From the NCBI GenBank assembly GCA_029532625.1, contig JARFXM010000003.1, positions 744,001 through 808,000 of the forward strand: DNA of 64,000 nucleotides, given 5' to 3'. Numbering within the stretch: position 1 is the stretch's first letter; every line of letters starts with the position of its first letter. The notes under the pieces are model-generated. The model was not told where the DNA came from, made no database searches, and saw only the letters and a list, made by a program, of their open reading frames with translations. The translations under genes were made by a program, and so were the position numbers. This document shows positions 22,754-34,499 of this stretch, piece by piece. The DNA is from Lomentospora prolificans (Eukaryota; Ascomycota; Sordariomycetes; Microascales; Microascaceae).

Positions 22754-24019
22754 ATGACAACCCCCGACATCGCCGCCATCCGCGCCAACTTCCCCTCCCT
22801 CACCCAAGATCAAGTCTTCTTCGACTCAGCCGGCGGCTCTCAAGTCCTCGGCGCGGTTGTGTCCTCCATCACCACCCACTACACCGTCTCCAACGTCCAG
22901 CTCGGCCCCACCTACGCCGCCGCCCGCCTCGCCGTCTCCAACTACACGGCCGCCTACGCCGCCACCGCCCGCTTCCTCAACACGAACCCGAACCAAATCG
23001 TCTTCGGTGCCTCCACCACCCAGCTCCTCCGGAACCTCGCCCACGCCCTGCAGTTCGAAAAGGGCGACGAGATCGTCGTCTCCGCCGTCGACCACGAGTC
23101 CAACATCTCGCCGTGGCTGGACCTCGCCGAGCGCCAGGGGCTCGTCGTCAAATGGTGGAAGCCCGAGAGGCTCGACGACAGCGACGCGAGCGGCCTGCTC
23201 GCCCTCATCACTGACAAGACTAAGCTGGTGGCAGTCACGCATGCGAGCAACGTCCTCGGCGTGATCAATCCCATCCGGAAGATCGCCGACGCTGCCCACG
23301 CCCACGGCGCCCTCATAGCCGTCGACGGCGTCGCCTACGCCCCGTACCGCCCCATCGACGTCGCCGCCTTGGACGTCGACTTTTACGTCTTTTCCTGGTA
23401 CAAAGTCTTTGGCCCACACATCTCCACCCTCTACGCTTCCACCCGCGCCTTTCCCCGCGTCCGCTCCCTCGGCCACTACTTCCTCGACACCAACACCCTT
23501 GAGGGGAAGCTGGGCCTCGCCGGCGCCGCCTACGAGCTCCTCCAGGCTATCCCCGTCGTCATCGACTATCTGGGCCCAACCGACGGTCCGATGCGCCACG
23601 ACATCGAGCTAAACCAAAACATCATCCTCCGTCCGTTGCTCGCGTACCTCGCTGCCGACCCGGACAGATTTACCGTTTACGGCGGGGCGATCCTCCATCC
23701 CAATCGGCTGCCCGTCGTGAGCTTCTCCGTGAAGGGCTGGAGCTCGAGGCAGGTTGTCGAGGAGGTGGAAAAGGTGTCGAATATCGGGATTAGGTGGGGC
23801 CACTTCTATGCCCCGAGGTTGGTGGGCGAGATTTTAGGACGGCTGAAAGATGGGTTGGACGGGATTATCAGGGTGAGCTTTGCTCATTACAACTCGCGTA
23901 CGTATTCCCCTCCTCAGATGCGGTTAGATCGGGTTGCTAACACACCGCCCGTAGTCGAAGAAGTCGAGCGCTTTATCACAGTGCTAGACTCTGTCCTATC
24001 CAAAGCCCCCGCGGCATAG
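22754..24019 (+). CDS. Class V aminotransferase, cysteine desulfurase-like (2 exons)
   Basis: PLP-dependent fold-type I enzyme of aminotransferase class V, similar to the cysteine desulfurase-like/isopenicillin N epimerase-like subfamily. The substrate cannot be told from sequence. Exons 22754-23897 and 23955-24019 give 402 residues. The PLP Lys is at about 217 (YVFSWYKVFGPH), with the Asp partner at 191 (ALIAVDGVAYAPY) and a His at 114 (VDHESNISPW). No mobile catalytic-loop Cys of the SufS/NifS type is evident, which argues against a canonical cysteine desulfurase. The 57-bp intron has a GTACGT donor, a GCTAAC branch and a GTAG acceptor, and is a multiple of three without stops. Splicing restores HYNS-LEEVERF, the family-like end; retention would give 421 residues. 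Confidence 0.85.
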   Translation: MTTPDIAAIRANFPSLTQDQVFFDSAGGSQVLGAVVSSITTHYTVSNVQLGPTYAAARLAVSNYTAAYAATARFLNTNPNQIVFGASTTQLLRNLAHALQFEKGDEIVVSAVDHESNISPWLDLAERQGLVVKWWKPERLDDSDASGLLALITDKTKLVAVTHASNVLGVINPIRKIADAAHAHGALIAVDGVAYAPYRPIDVAALDVDFYVFSWYKVFGPHISTLYASTRAFPRVRSLGHYFLDTNTLEGKLGLAGAAYELLQAIPVVIDYLGPTDGPMRHDIELNQNIILRPLLAYLAADPDRFTVYGGAILHPNRLPVVSFSVKGWSSRQVVEEVEKVSNIGIRWGHFYAPRLVGEILGRLKDGLDGIIRVSFAHYNSRTYSPPQMRLDRVANTPPVVEEVERFITVLDSVLSKAPAA

Positions 24020-24270
24020 AAGCTAGTTTAATTCTATTACAGTCGTTCCCTCGTAGAAGTGCTATTTTCATATAATTTAGTAAATCTAATTCACATATAT
24101 TCTCTCTTTCTTTCTAAAGTGCAAAGTGCAGCTTATATGTCCAACGTATGATGAAACCTTGCCCAACCCACCCCCCCCCCTTTCTTTCTTTTTAAAATCA
24201 AACTGCGCCAAATCACCCCCAAACATTCCCAAAATAAAGGCTTTTCGTGAGAAAAATACACAAAGAAAAC
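24020..24270. other. Convergent spacer aminotransferase/RPE
   Basis: This 251-bp AT-rich spacer lies between convergent stops. It contains a C-run (about 24172-24180) and nothing else of note. Confidence 0.5.
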
Positions 24271-25341
24271 TCACCTCCTCTTATCCACCGCCTCCCTCAG
24301 CAACTTGATCACTTGGGCCGGATCCTCGGCGCCAAACACGGCACTCCCCGCAACGATGACGTTGGCGCCTGCTTCCGCCGCCTGATCAATGGTGCCGGGT
24401 CCCAGACCGCCGTCGACCTCGATGTTGAGGTTGGGGTACCTCCTGCGGAGCTCCTCGACCTTGGGGAGCTCGGAGGCCATGAACTTTTGGCCGCCGAAGC
24501 CGGGCTCGACCGTCATTACGAGGACCATCTGGAGCACGAGAATCTGTTAGCCACACCCAATTGCTATGCGAAAAGCTTTTGTATCACATAGGTCGAAGGG
24601 ACATGGAAGACTTACATCTGGCCTCTCTTTCTCATGGGGGCTCTCCAAAACATCCCAGAGCACATCCACCTTCGTCGAAGGCTTGATAGCGATACCAGCC
24701 AGCATGCCCTGCTCGTGAATATAGCGGATCAAGTCGCGCGGGTTCGTCTTGAAAGCCGACGTCTCGGCGGGGCTCTCGGCGGCGGTGGAGGTGGCGGCTT
24801 CGTAGTGGAAACAGTAGAGGTTGCAGCCAGCGGCTTTGAACTCCTTGACCCATTTCTTGGGCTAGGGATTTTTGGTGGGGAGCGCGCCGCATTAGTTTGG
24901 TTTGTTTCTCTTGTGATGGCACTTATTTACCATGGGGAAAGCGGGTAGGGTTTGCGGGAGGCGGGAAAGTGGGAGAGAGGAATCAAACCTCTGCGATCAT
25001 CATGTGGCAGTCAAAAGTGCCCCTTCCGAAATGCTGAGCCGGACCATCGACGTGCTTCCGGATCATGGTAACGACGGGCGCGCCAAACGTAATATTAGGA
25101 ACGAAGTGGCCATCCCTGTTGACGATCACCCGTTAGTTCTTTCTTTCCGCGCCTGCCTTGCGCTTCGGGCCTCAAAGGGGATGCGCTAAAAAGGGACGAG
25201 GCGGAGGGAGGGAGAGGCGTCGTACATAATGTCGACGTGCAACCAGTCGGCGCCCTGCTCCATTGTCCTCGAGCAGTCCTCGCCGAGCTTGGCGAAATCG
25301 GCTGAGAGGATGGAGGGCGCGATGATTGCTGGCGGGGCCAT
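24271..25341 (-). CDS. rpe1: Ribulose-phosphate 3-epimerase (4 exons)
   Basis: Interconverts ribulose 5-phosphate and xylulose 5-phosphate in the non-oxidative pentose phosphate pathway, in the cytosol. Minus-strand exons 25341-25226, 25115-24989, 24861-24616 and 24528-24271 give 248 residues. The TIM-barrel family motifs are intact: IIAPSILSADFAKLG, the metal/acid-base site LHVDIMDGHFVPN (His35, Asp37), FDCHMMI (His76), VMTVEPGFGGQKF and the second catalytic Asp in EVDGGLGPG (about residue 200). The second donor reads GTTTGA, unusual, but the reading frame and family alignment require it. There is a slightly longer loop than usual before FDCHMM (residues 59-72). Confidence 0.92.
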
Positions 25342-26872
25342 GTTGGTGGGATATGCTGCTTGGCTTTACGGTGAACTTCTTGAGAGATTGCGTTCGTGAA
25401 AAGAGAAAAGCTAAGATTGTGGAAAATGGTGGTCGTTTTAGATCGTGGGTTAGGAAGTCGAGAGAGCTTGGTCTGAGATGCTCAAATGCCGATCCTGTGC
25501 AACTCTTTTCGGCGAGCAGAGCCAAGCCGAAAGCGGGATACCAACAAATGAGGCAAGAAAGGAAAAGGGAAAAAAGTGAAAGCCAGCTCCTAGTAGTAGT
25601 AGCTTGCCCTTGCGTCAGTGGTAAGCCAGCTATAATAGAAGGAAGCACTTCACTAGTCAATGGGTTAGTGGAAGGAAAAAAGAGTGACCTAAGTGTGGAT
25701 GTGAAAGCTGGCTAAGATGTTCCATTTCTCAATTGCCCCGCACCGACATCCCACGTCCAATGCACTTCAACTGACTCTCTCTGCCGTGTTTAATCATCCA
25801 TTGGTTTGGTCAAATTGATCCGGTGACGGTGACGGGGACGGAGCATTACCCCGCGACGAACCCACAAGCCAGCAGGACAACAGAACGACGAGTCTGGGAC
25901 GCAACCAGAGCCGTTTCGCCCGTTCGCAAAACGGGGCTTGGAAAGTCTCGTATGGTATGGTATACCTCCACGTCCTGTTAGACCAAAAATGTGACAGGGG
26001 AACATTCCCTGTACATTAGAGGTCCCAAGAGGCTTATATACCATCCTGACACGTCCTGCCCGGTTCTTGCGGGAGGGGCAAGTACTTCTTACCTAATGCC
26101 GAGAAACTTAACTTCCCATGACTCGAGCGGTAGGACTCCGAGGAGCAGACAATGAGCCGAGTGAACAGCAAGGGGGAAGCTCCACCACCGTCTCGAGAGG
26201 GTCGCAGAGGCAACTACGACGACGTAGCGAGTTTGGACAAGAAATGAGTATGATTACAGCTCTCGTATAATCGGACCCTACAGACAAAGACACCCTAGTT
26301 CCCAACTACCCCATCATACCATCCATCCCATAATCCTATTCTCCCTCCTTCGTAACAAATAAAAAAAGTCATTCTCTCCGTGATCAAGGTCCTCCAGATT
26401 CTAGTCTCAATCCCGCTTCTTCCCACCCGCCCTCTTTCCTTGTCGGCCCTAGCTTCCCTGACATTCCAAGGGGTGTGGGCAGGCAAAGACGGCCATATTG
26501 TATGCTAAGAGAGAGAGAGAGAGTGTGTGTGTGTGTGTGCGTGTATGTGTATGTATGTGTGTGTGTGTGAGAGCGAGAGAGTGAGAGTGAGAGAGAGAGA
26601 GATGGAGAGGTGGAAGAAAAAAGTACAGGCAACGTAAAAAAGTGTCAAAGTACAATTAAATGGTGAGGGGGTATTCGCGACAAAAGCGTCTGTGAAGCGA
26701 CAACCAGTAATTCCGTTTCGAGACCCTGATAAGAAGAGTAAGAAGGAAATTGGGAGAGATAATTAAACAAAGGAGATATGGAAAGTCAAAAAGTATCGTG
26801 TAAAGGGCATGGCATCGAAGCCGTGGGGGCCACCCCGAAGATCTCTCTTTGGAGAGTAGGTTGGTAGTCAGT
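25342..26872. other. Spacer between RPE and the SSK2 3' region
   Basis: This 1.5-kb spacer holds the RPE promoter at its left and the SSK2 3' flank at its right. GCCAGC/GCTGGC words lie at 25582, 25625 and 25707. A compound GA/GT microsatellite occupies 26511-26602. No gene recognised. Confidence 0.5.
26511..26602. repeat. Compound (GA)n(GT)n(GA)n microsatellite
   Basis: The tract is purely GA at both ends with about 45 bp of alternating GT (with GC and AT variants) in the middle. It lies in the 3' flank of the SSK2 kinase gene. Such tracts are length-variable and can form Z-DNA or triplex structures in vitro. Confidence 0.9.
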
Positions 26873-27436
26873 TTAATGCCGCGGTTGTCTTTGCTGCATC
26901 AGGATTGTTGGGTAGTCCACGGTTTCGCCTCCTCTCTCCGGAGACGATCCTTCGTTGTTATCCTCCTCGATCGTGGGCAAATCCGGCCTCTTCACTGCGA
27001 AAAATTTTTCAAGCACATCTGCGTACTTGAGAGCGTCTTCCGTGGCGAGGAGGTCTTGCTCAATATGTTGACCCGTGGAGAATAAGATGGGTTCTGTTGT
27101 CTCAGGGGCCACGTCATCGTCCTTGCGAGCCTCGAGGGGTATATCCTCACTCATCAAAGCTGCAAGTCCTTTGTAGATATCATCCTCACTAGTACGGCCC
27201 CAGTTCCGAGCTGTAGACGCCTTGTCTCTCTCGGCGGCAAGTCCACCGTAAAGGTCGTCGTTAATAAACGACAAGTCCAACTTCCCCCGCCGAGTAGGGA
27301 GCTTGTGGGGCTCCTCGTGCTCGTCCGTGTGCCTGATAACATCCTCATCTTCCTCCTCGACGGACCTCAATTCATCACTCCTTCCGCTCCACCTAGCGGT
27401 AGCCCTCTTGCTTCCGCGCTGATGCTGCTTCTCTCC
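26873..27436 (-). other. 187-codon in-frame extension after the SSK2 stop
   Basis: Directly after the UAG of the kinase gene, in the same frame, the sequence stays open for 187 codons and ends in TAA at 26873. It is highly charged and looks protein-like: codon choice resembles neighbouring genes, and a motif of the form Asp-Asp-(Leu/Ile)-Tyr-x-Gly-Leu-Ala-Ala occurs twice about 29 codons apart. The only in-frame ATGs are internal or near the end. It could be a stop-readthrough extension of the kinase, a C-terminal exon reached by alternative splicing, an independent gene with an unseen first exon, or 3' UTR that is open by chance. I do not recognise a family. Confidence 0.45.
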
Positions 27437-30400
27437 CTAGTAAAAGCCGTCGGCCGCGTTCACCTTGCTACCGTTGTTACCGATAGACATCGTACTGGGC
27501 GTCGACTGCGTCGACTGCGTCGATCCGGCATCGCTTGGGGTCGCCGGCTCCATGACGCGGTGTCGAATCGCCATCATCCACTCGTGGCTGAGAAGCTCGA
27601 TGGCCGTCGCGCGCTTTGCCGGGTCGCGTGCGAAGCACTTCTGGAGGAAGTCGATACCCTCTGGGCTAAGCTGGTCCGTATTCGGCAGCTGCGGCGGGTT
27701 ACCCTGCGCAATGTTGTACATAATGGCCCATTCGTTGTCCAGGTTCGCCCAAGGTCTCCGTCCCGTCGCCATCTCAAGGATGACACAACCCAGGCTCCAA
27801 ATGTCACCCGCCCCTCCACGCCCAGGATTCTCGCCCTTGATCACCTCAGGCGACATGTACATGGGCGTACCAGTCATTGACTTGTTGGGCTTAGTAGACT
27901 TGAGGTCGGTGACGAGGGTACGGCCCTGCCTAGCAATGACTTTGGCGGCGCCAAAATCGACGTACTTGATGATACCGTTGTGGTCGAGGAGGATGTCTAA
28001 GAGAATCAGTTAGTCGTCTCGCTGGTAGAAAGACGCATTTCGTTCCATGCTTCTAGGGTTAAACTTACTCTCTGGCTTGATGTCGCGGTGCACGATGCCG
28101 CTCTCGTGAAGGTATGCGAGACCCTCAAGCAGCTGCAGTGCATACACCATGATAACCTGCTCGTCCTCGATACGGCCATGCTCTAAAAGGTTGGCGAGCG
28201 AACCGTTTTGACAGTACTCCATAAAAATGTAAACTCTGTCTCGATGCACCTCGATGCCGAAATACGACACAACGTTGGGATGATCGAGCACCTCCAGCAC
28301 GCCCATCTCGTCCTTGATCTGCCCCGCAATCGCCGGAATAAGTTTGGGGTCCTGAAGTCGGATCTCCTTGACCGCCATGAGCTGACCAGAGTCGAGGTTC
28401 ATGGCCGCGTACACGTTGCCAAACGTGCCGCCGCCGATAAAGCTGCCCTGCTGCCATCGCATCGTCACGTACGTAGCCGATGCCGACAGGTACGCGAGTG
28501 ATCGGTCCACCTCGTTGGTGGTCTCCAGAACTCGACCCGTGGCCGACCGTGCCGCATCTGTCGCGCGCCTGCTGTCATCCACCTTCTCCAATTCCTCCAG
28601 CCGGTGTTCGAGGGTATACTTGGCGGCCAGGGTGTCGTCCAGCAACCGGTTTTGGTCGAGCTTCTTAATCTGGCCCATCAGAGTCTCGATGCTGCGCTCC
28701 TTCTCCGCCTTGGCCGCCAGCATAGACCTAGCACCCATAATGTCGAAATGCGAGATGAGCAGCGCCATGCAACCCGAAACCTTTTTCCGCAGCTTCGAGT
28801 ATTCATCTTCGCCCAGCGCCAGAATGTGGCGGCCGCGAGTCATGCCCATGGCAAATTCGAGCGCCAGTACAGCCCACCGGAAGGTACGCTTGTCCGACGC
28901 GATACAGTCGTCGGTAATGAAGGAGACCCAGTCTAGCGCCAACTTGGTGAGTCTCAGCATGTTCATCTGCTTGCGGTTGCTGTCGAGATACATCAGCGAG
29001 CGCTGACCAAACTCGGTGGCGAACACGAAGCAGGTCTGCACCAACTCCTGGCAGTCCTTGCCCTTGGTCTGCCGACGGATCGTCTCTACACTGTCCATGA
29101 AGGTGTTGGACAGCTTGTAAGCCACCTTCCTCGTCTCCGTTAGCCGAGAGTTGACCTTGTGGATGTTGGACCGTTGCTCCACCACCAAATCGAGGTGCAT
29201 ATTGATGTTACTGAGGAAAATCTTTCTCGTCTCCTCCAGGCGTCCCAGAGAGCCGGAAGCGCAAACTCGAATGTATCCCCGCTTGAGATCAATGTTCTGC
29301 TCCCGTATGGGCCACTGGACGGTGTCCCCGAACCAATGAGGAGGAGTTTCCGGTCGAATTATGAGGACGTAGGGGAGCGTGTTGTCGTCCGCAAATTGGT
29401 CCATCGACGTGACAGAAAGGAGGGCCTGAACGTCCTCGGGGCGGTACTGCAGCGAACGGGACGCAATCAGAAAGATGCCCATCCTCTCGAGGTGGGGTAC
29501 CTCCACGCGGAAATGCCCGGTCTCGATGAGACGGTCGTAGAGCTCCTGCATCTTCTCGGGGCCAAAGGAGGTGCTGAGGTCGGATGCTGTTTCGTAGTTC
29601 TCACCCAGCATGCGAGAGAATCGTTGCAACATCCTCTGCCTAACTCGAACGGAATCAAGACAGGCTTTGTACCGCTTGCTTAGCTCCGACGCGCTCTCCT
29701 TGGGCTTGACTTGGAGCTCCTTCTCAAAGGTTTGGCTTAGGCGGTTGAATGCCTTGAAGGTGAGCGAGCTGAACTGCTCCGCTACCTCAACGTCTCCGTT
29801 CTGAAGGTGTCCACCGATGTGGTTGCCAAAATCCCACTCCTGGAACAGCAGCTCGGCTTCCTTGAAGGTGTTCTTGTTTCCACTGAGTTTCCAGTTGAGC
29901 ATCTTGAAGTAGTATTTGAGAGCCTCGAGCACGACTTGGTCAAAAGATTCGTCGATGCAGGGCGGAAGGTCCCAACCAGGTTCTGGCTGCGAGATGGTGA
30001 CATATTCTTGCTTGATGCGAATGGCCAGTTTGAGGATAAGTTGGAACTGGGAAATCATTTGGTCAAGCATGAGGGGATTTTGTTGGGCCGTCTCCTTGGC
30101 TCTTCTAGCGTAAGCAAGGCGGACCCTGATAATCTCCTCGACCAAACGGGAGGGGAAGCTGATGAGGGTGAGCAGTTCCTCGATATAGGGCGGGAGATGA
30201 CGTTTCTGGAAAGCCGGGTAATTTTCTATGAGGGTCCGCTTCGACTTGCGGATGACGCTCGAGATCCTAACAAACATGCCCTTGTCTCGTTTATTCTTGC
30301 CGTCGGTGCCGCGGCGTATGTTGTGCATACCGACTCGCTCGAGCTCAGGGAGCGGATGGGGGTAGAGATCGCCGGTAGCACGCTGCTCGGGGTCGAGGCC

Positions 30401-31714
30401 GCGGCGGTCCTCGTCAAGAACGCGCTTCTCCGTGTCGTCTTCTTCGCAGTAGAGGGTCCTCAGTCCGTCTTCCTTCATCAGACGGTCAAGAAACGAGGGT
30501 TCGTCGTTGAGCGAGGTGGTCGAGGGGGTCCGCTCCTTCGCCCTTGTAAAATCGAGATCGTCGTTGCCTACCCACTTCTTGAGAATAGACAGTTCAGTGT
30601 TAATTAGTTCGTTGGTATTGTGCCAAGCCATGATGGCGCCGTACGCTTCGATAAAGCCGGGAGACTCGGCCGCTTTGTGATTCTTGACTAGGGCGGTCCA
30701 AGAGGGATAATAATTGTCGCACTTCTCAATTTCCGCAACGATATCTTTAACCTGCTCATGCGGCGGTTTCCCTGCCTCGCTCTCGCCCTTAATCTGGAAG
30801 TTTATAACATCTTCTAGAATACGGTCGAGTTGCGAGCGGACATCTTCCACCATCCTTCGCTGGACTGGCAGGTGGCGTCCGCAGACCTTAGATCTGATGC
30901 CAAGCCAGAGCTCTTCGCTGCGATGGAGAGCCTTTCCGTCTGATTGATCGTTCGAGTTTATCAGTCGCTTCTTCTCCTGCTTGACGACATCGCCGGTGAG
31001 TACAGCCTCGAGCATGCCATGCCACTCTAGGCGCTCGCGGTTCGCGGGGTCCTTGACGTCCTCCTCGGTCGGCTGTATATCATCGTTTCCGTAAAACATG
31101 ATAATCTCTTCGTTTCGCTCATCAAAGGGGCCTTCGGACGATGGCGTCTCTCCTTCCGAGTCGGAGTCTCCATGGGTGGTGGTGGAGCCATTGGAATAAG
31201 AATTGAAATACTCGCTATTGAAGTCTTGGCGCAGCCTCTGCAGATAGGCGCGATCCCTAAATCGATCGCCTCTCCGGGTCTTGGATGAAGAACGCGCGTG
31301 GTCGCTGAAAGAAGGATTGCCCTGAAGCGGTCGTCGTACGGGAGCGTAGGTGCTCGATGGTGTCCTCGCAGGGCCTGTCGGGCGCATCGGTCTCGGGGTG
31401 CTACCATTAGTATACATCTGGCCGTCAGCTTCAGAAGCGCTACTCCGTGAACTCCTCGAGCTGCCGTTAACTGGAGGGGGGGCGAGCGTCGTCTTGGGTG
31501 TCGGCACACCGGCAGATTCGGCGTATCTAGCCAAGCTCGTTAGGTCCTCCTGTGAGCCAAGAGGGCGATGGATAGGGTCGGCGTACTCGTCGATATGGTC
31601 GATGGGGCGCTCGAGTATCACTGATGAAGGACGAGGCGTCTTGGATTTATCGGATCGCGCATCGTCTTCGCCGCCAGAGAACCGAACGCCCCTGGGGGAG
31701 GTTTCGGTCGCCAT
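27437..31714 (-). CDS. os-4: HOG-pathway MAP kinase kinase kinase SSK2/SskB/OS-4 (2 exons)
   Basis: MAPKKK that receives the signal from the Sln1-type phosphorelay through Ssk1 and phosphorylates the Pbs2-type MAPKK in osmotic, oxidative and fungicide responses (family). Exon 1 is 31714-28069 and exon 2 is 27996-27437, giving 1401 residues, in line with fungal orthologues. The first 150 residues are disordered. Residues about 200-1050 form the conserved regulatory region (GNDDIQPTEEDVKDPANRE and onward). The kinase domain is at about 1085-1355: GGGTFGNVYAA glycine loop, Lys in MAVKEIRL, HRDIKPEN with Asp1211 (rebuilt across the intron), VDFGAAKV, and MTGTPMYMSPEVI activation segment. Splicing at GAG-A|GTAAGT restores the Asn of KPEN. 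The stop is a UAG followed by a long open frame (see that entry). Confidence 0.95.
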
Positions 31715-34499
31715 GTCGACAATGAGTGTGACGGGAATACCGCCGGACGGGAAAAAAGGAACACAAATCGGTAATTATCAAGATTCGGATGGCGAGGTAA
31801 ACAAAACAAGTCGTGTAGAATATCGAACAGCTCGTGAGAGACCTAGTAGTTGCGGAGGGACAGAAGCCAAAAGGGCGAGAGAAAGTGAGGTGGGTTCGGC
31901 CCAATTCGAAAGAGAGGTGCTGTTGAGCCGCTTCCTCAGCCAGCCAAATGGGAGGTAGCGGCTATCATGCAAGGGCCATGGAATGGCGGATCATGGATCT
32001 TTTTCCGCGGCGAGTAAGTGTGTTGTGAACAATACTTGCCGATAAAAGAATTTTGCGGGTGGTTGATTCACAAAGTTGTACGTTTCGGGTTGGGATGAAA
32101 ATGCGGAGAGAGATGTTGGAATCGAGATGCTGCGTTATCCAGAGGTGAAGATCAATTGTGAGGAGTACCTAACATCGAGCCGTGAGATTGGTCACAGACG
32201 GCACATGGAGAGCACCAATCCATCAGTACTTTTGCTTGTATATGAAATATTAGTGCATGTTGATTTTTTGCTAGTGTTGTTTAGAGCACGCTTGAAGCAC
32301 GGGTCGCACGGAGTACATGTACATGGATAGATACGCGGAAGCAATTTAGTGCGTCTAGTGCATGTGGTATATCGCCCCCCGGTGCAGGTGGTCCGGGCTG
32401 CCATTGGTGATTTGTACAATGTGGTCTGCCCCAGTAGCTGGCAGGGCCGGGATTGTCCACTACGAGATGGAGTTGAGCCACCAGCTCAACTCGGCGAGAA
32501 TGAACAGGAGCACCACTGCCTCTGCTGGTAATAGTGCTGGCTTCATGAAGGGGCACAACGATCCATGGATGGAACCGAGCTATATACTACTCTAATTGAT
32601 CAGTATCAATCACTTGTCCATCTCATACTACACAGCAAAAAGAGCCGAATTGGAGACCTCCTCGTGCTCTTACAAATCGCGTGCTTCTAACGCCAGGCCA
32701 TTGGCTGTTCCCCAAGCTATGGACGAGCTCGGCAGCTACGAAGTAGTAATACTCTGTTGCGGAACAACCGTCAAATCGCGTGCAACGTGGAGCCTAGAGG
32801 TGGCTAAATTCAAACCGAGTCTCGCGAGCCCCGACAATGCCCCAAACGAAACTCAAGTGCCCGCTGATCCACGACGTATTCGGCGCCCTTTGATGCACCC
32901 TCTCAGCTTCTTCCATCCCCTACCGTCAGTTATCCTCCGCAGCCACCACCGTTTGATTGCTCCCGCCCTGGGATAAATATCGCCACTTGCCCTGTGCTTC
33001 TGTCTTCCACTGATTAAACGTCCCGGGTCTTGCTGCCCATCAAAAACTTGGAAACATGAAACGGCCAAAGTCTATTTGCACCGCCTTCCCGCCCGGCTAG
33101 TGCAACGATTATGAGTTAGCCTCCGCTCTCCTCCAAGGCCTGGCGATTGGGATTGGGCGAACGCCTGTCGGCATTGAAGTGTCAAGGACCAATCGATCCG
33201 CCTCATAGGACTTGCTGGCGTCGTGGTCTGCACCAAGGAGTACAGCCAACACATCAATACTGCACCTACTATGAATGGATGTACTTGCCAGCATCTAATA
33301 TTAAATCGACAGCCAGCGCTGAAGTTTATCAATGGGCTGTGTTTCTCGTCGGTTCCATATCACCAACTGTATCAAGGCTCCGACTTACTCAATCTAAGGC
33401 ATTCTTGCACAAGCCTCTACTGCATCCTTCACTCTTCCCCACAATGCATCGCTCCGCAAACGGCTCTGCTAACATATGTATGTGCACGAGTGAGACGATA
33501 AAGAAAAGAAGCCGCAGAAAGACCGAGAAATCCAAAATTCCTTCGGCAGCATGGGCGGGGAAAATCACTAGATGCATCCGAAAGTCGAAAATGGAAATGG
33601 GTAAAATAAAGTAAAAATAAAAATAAAATCCTTTCCAGCGTAGCAGCGGAAATTCACATCCACGGACCTTACCTTTGTTGATCAAAAAAGTCGCCTTTCC
33701 TGCCTAACCCTATACTTCCAGGAAGAAGCGTTACGAAGGGGAAAGCCGAGGAGTCGACGCTTAACCAACCCAAAGAGCCAAACAAGTGTCACGGGAAAAG
33801 CATACGTTCAGGTGTCAAATCGATGGGGGGTCCCAAACGGAGATATATGGGAGGCGAACCACCCGCGGGAATTGGCAGAGAAAAAAAAAAGACCTTGAGT
33901 GGCCGTTACATGGGCTTAGTTCGCTTCGTTGGACATGATGATATGATGGCCTTTACCCAAATTTATTTTCTACAGGTAGTAGGTTGCATTATGTGTTGAG
34001 TACCGGATCGGCGATGGGATCGAAGGGATCGAAGAGATCGGTTGGCTGGTTGGTCCAGATCTCTTGTACATCTTCCCGTCCATCCTCCATAGATTGTCGG
34101 GGTTCGGGGTCCAAGACCCTACTAAAGTTTCGCCTTCTTAATGATCTTTAATCTCCGCTGTTGTCCGCAACCGAGAATGGTCCACGTCGTTGTATTGGGT
34201 GGCAACTATGTCAAGACATCCGAAGCCACGCGTGATGCGCTGGCATTTGACACCACCCTAGCACCCCGCCACGCCTGCCAGTCATCCGAGATGATGTCCT
34301 CAGTTCTTTCTGAGGCCACCGTAGAGTCTGTAGAGACGATTTGGTCGTATGGCGAGGGTAAGCTGGCTCTAAAGGGCACTCCACTCGGTCAGAGCTGAGT
34401 AGCGCCGAAAATCATACAAAACACAGATTGCTGGCTACACACCCAGAAATAACATATGTGCATTCATACAGTCAACCCATATAATGCAACATCGTCAAC
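31715..34499. other. Spacer upstream of SSK2 / downstream of lipase
   Basis: This 2.8-kb region holds the SSK2 promoter on its left and the lipase 3' flank on its right. Around 33989-34395 the minus strand has short open segments of protein-like composition without a usable gene model (see findings). Elsewhere only short, unconvincing open frames occur. Confidence 0.45.

Noticed and set aside
22826..23599. 257-codon frame antisense to the aminotransferase
   Set aside because: Gly/Val/Asp-rich shadow of a strongly C-biased exon; the sense strand has a complete PLP enzyme.
29807..30607. 266-codon frame antisense to SSK2
   Set aside because: Shadow of the conserved regulatory region of the kinase on the other strand.
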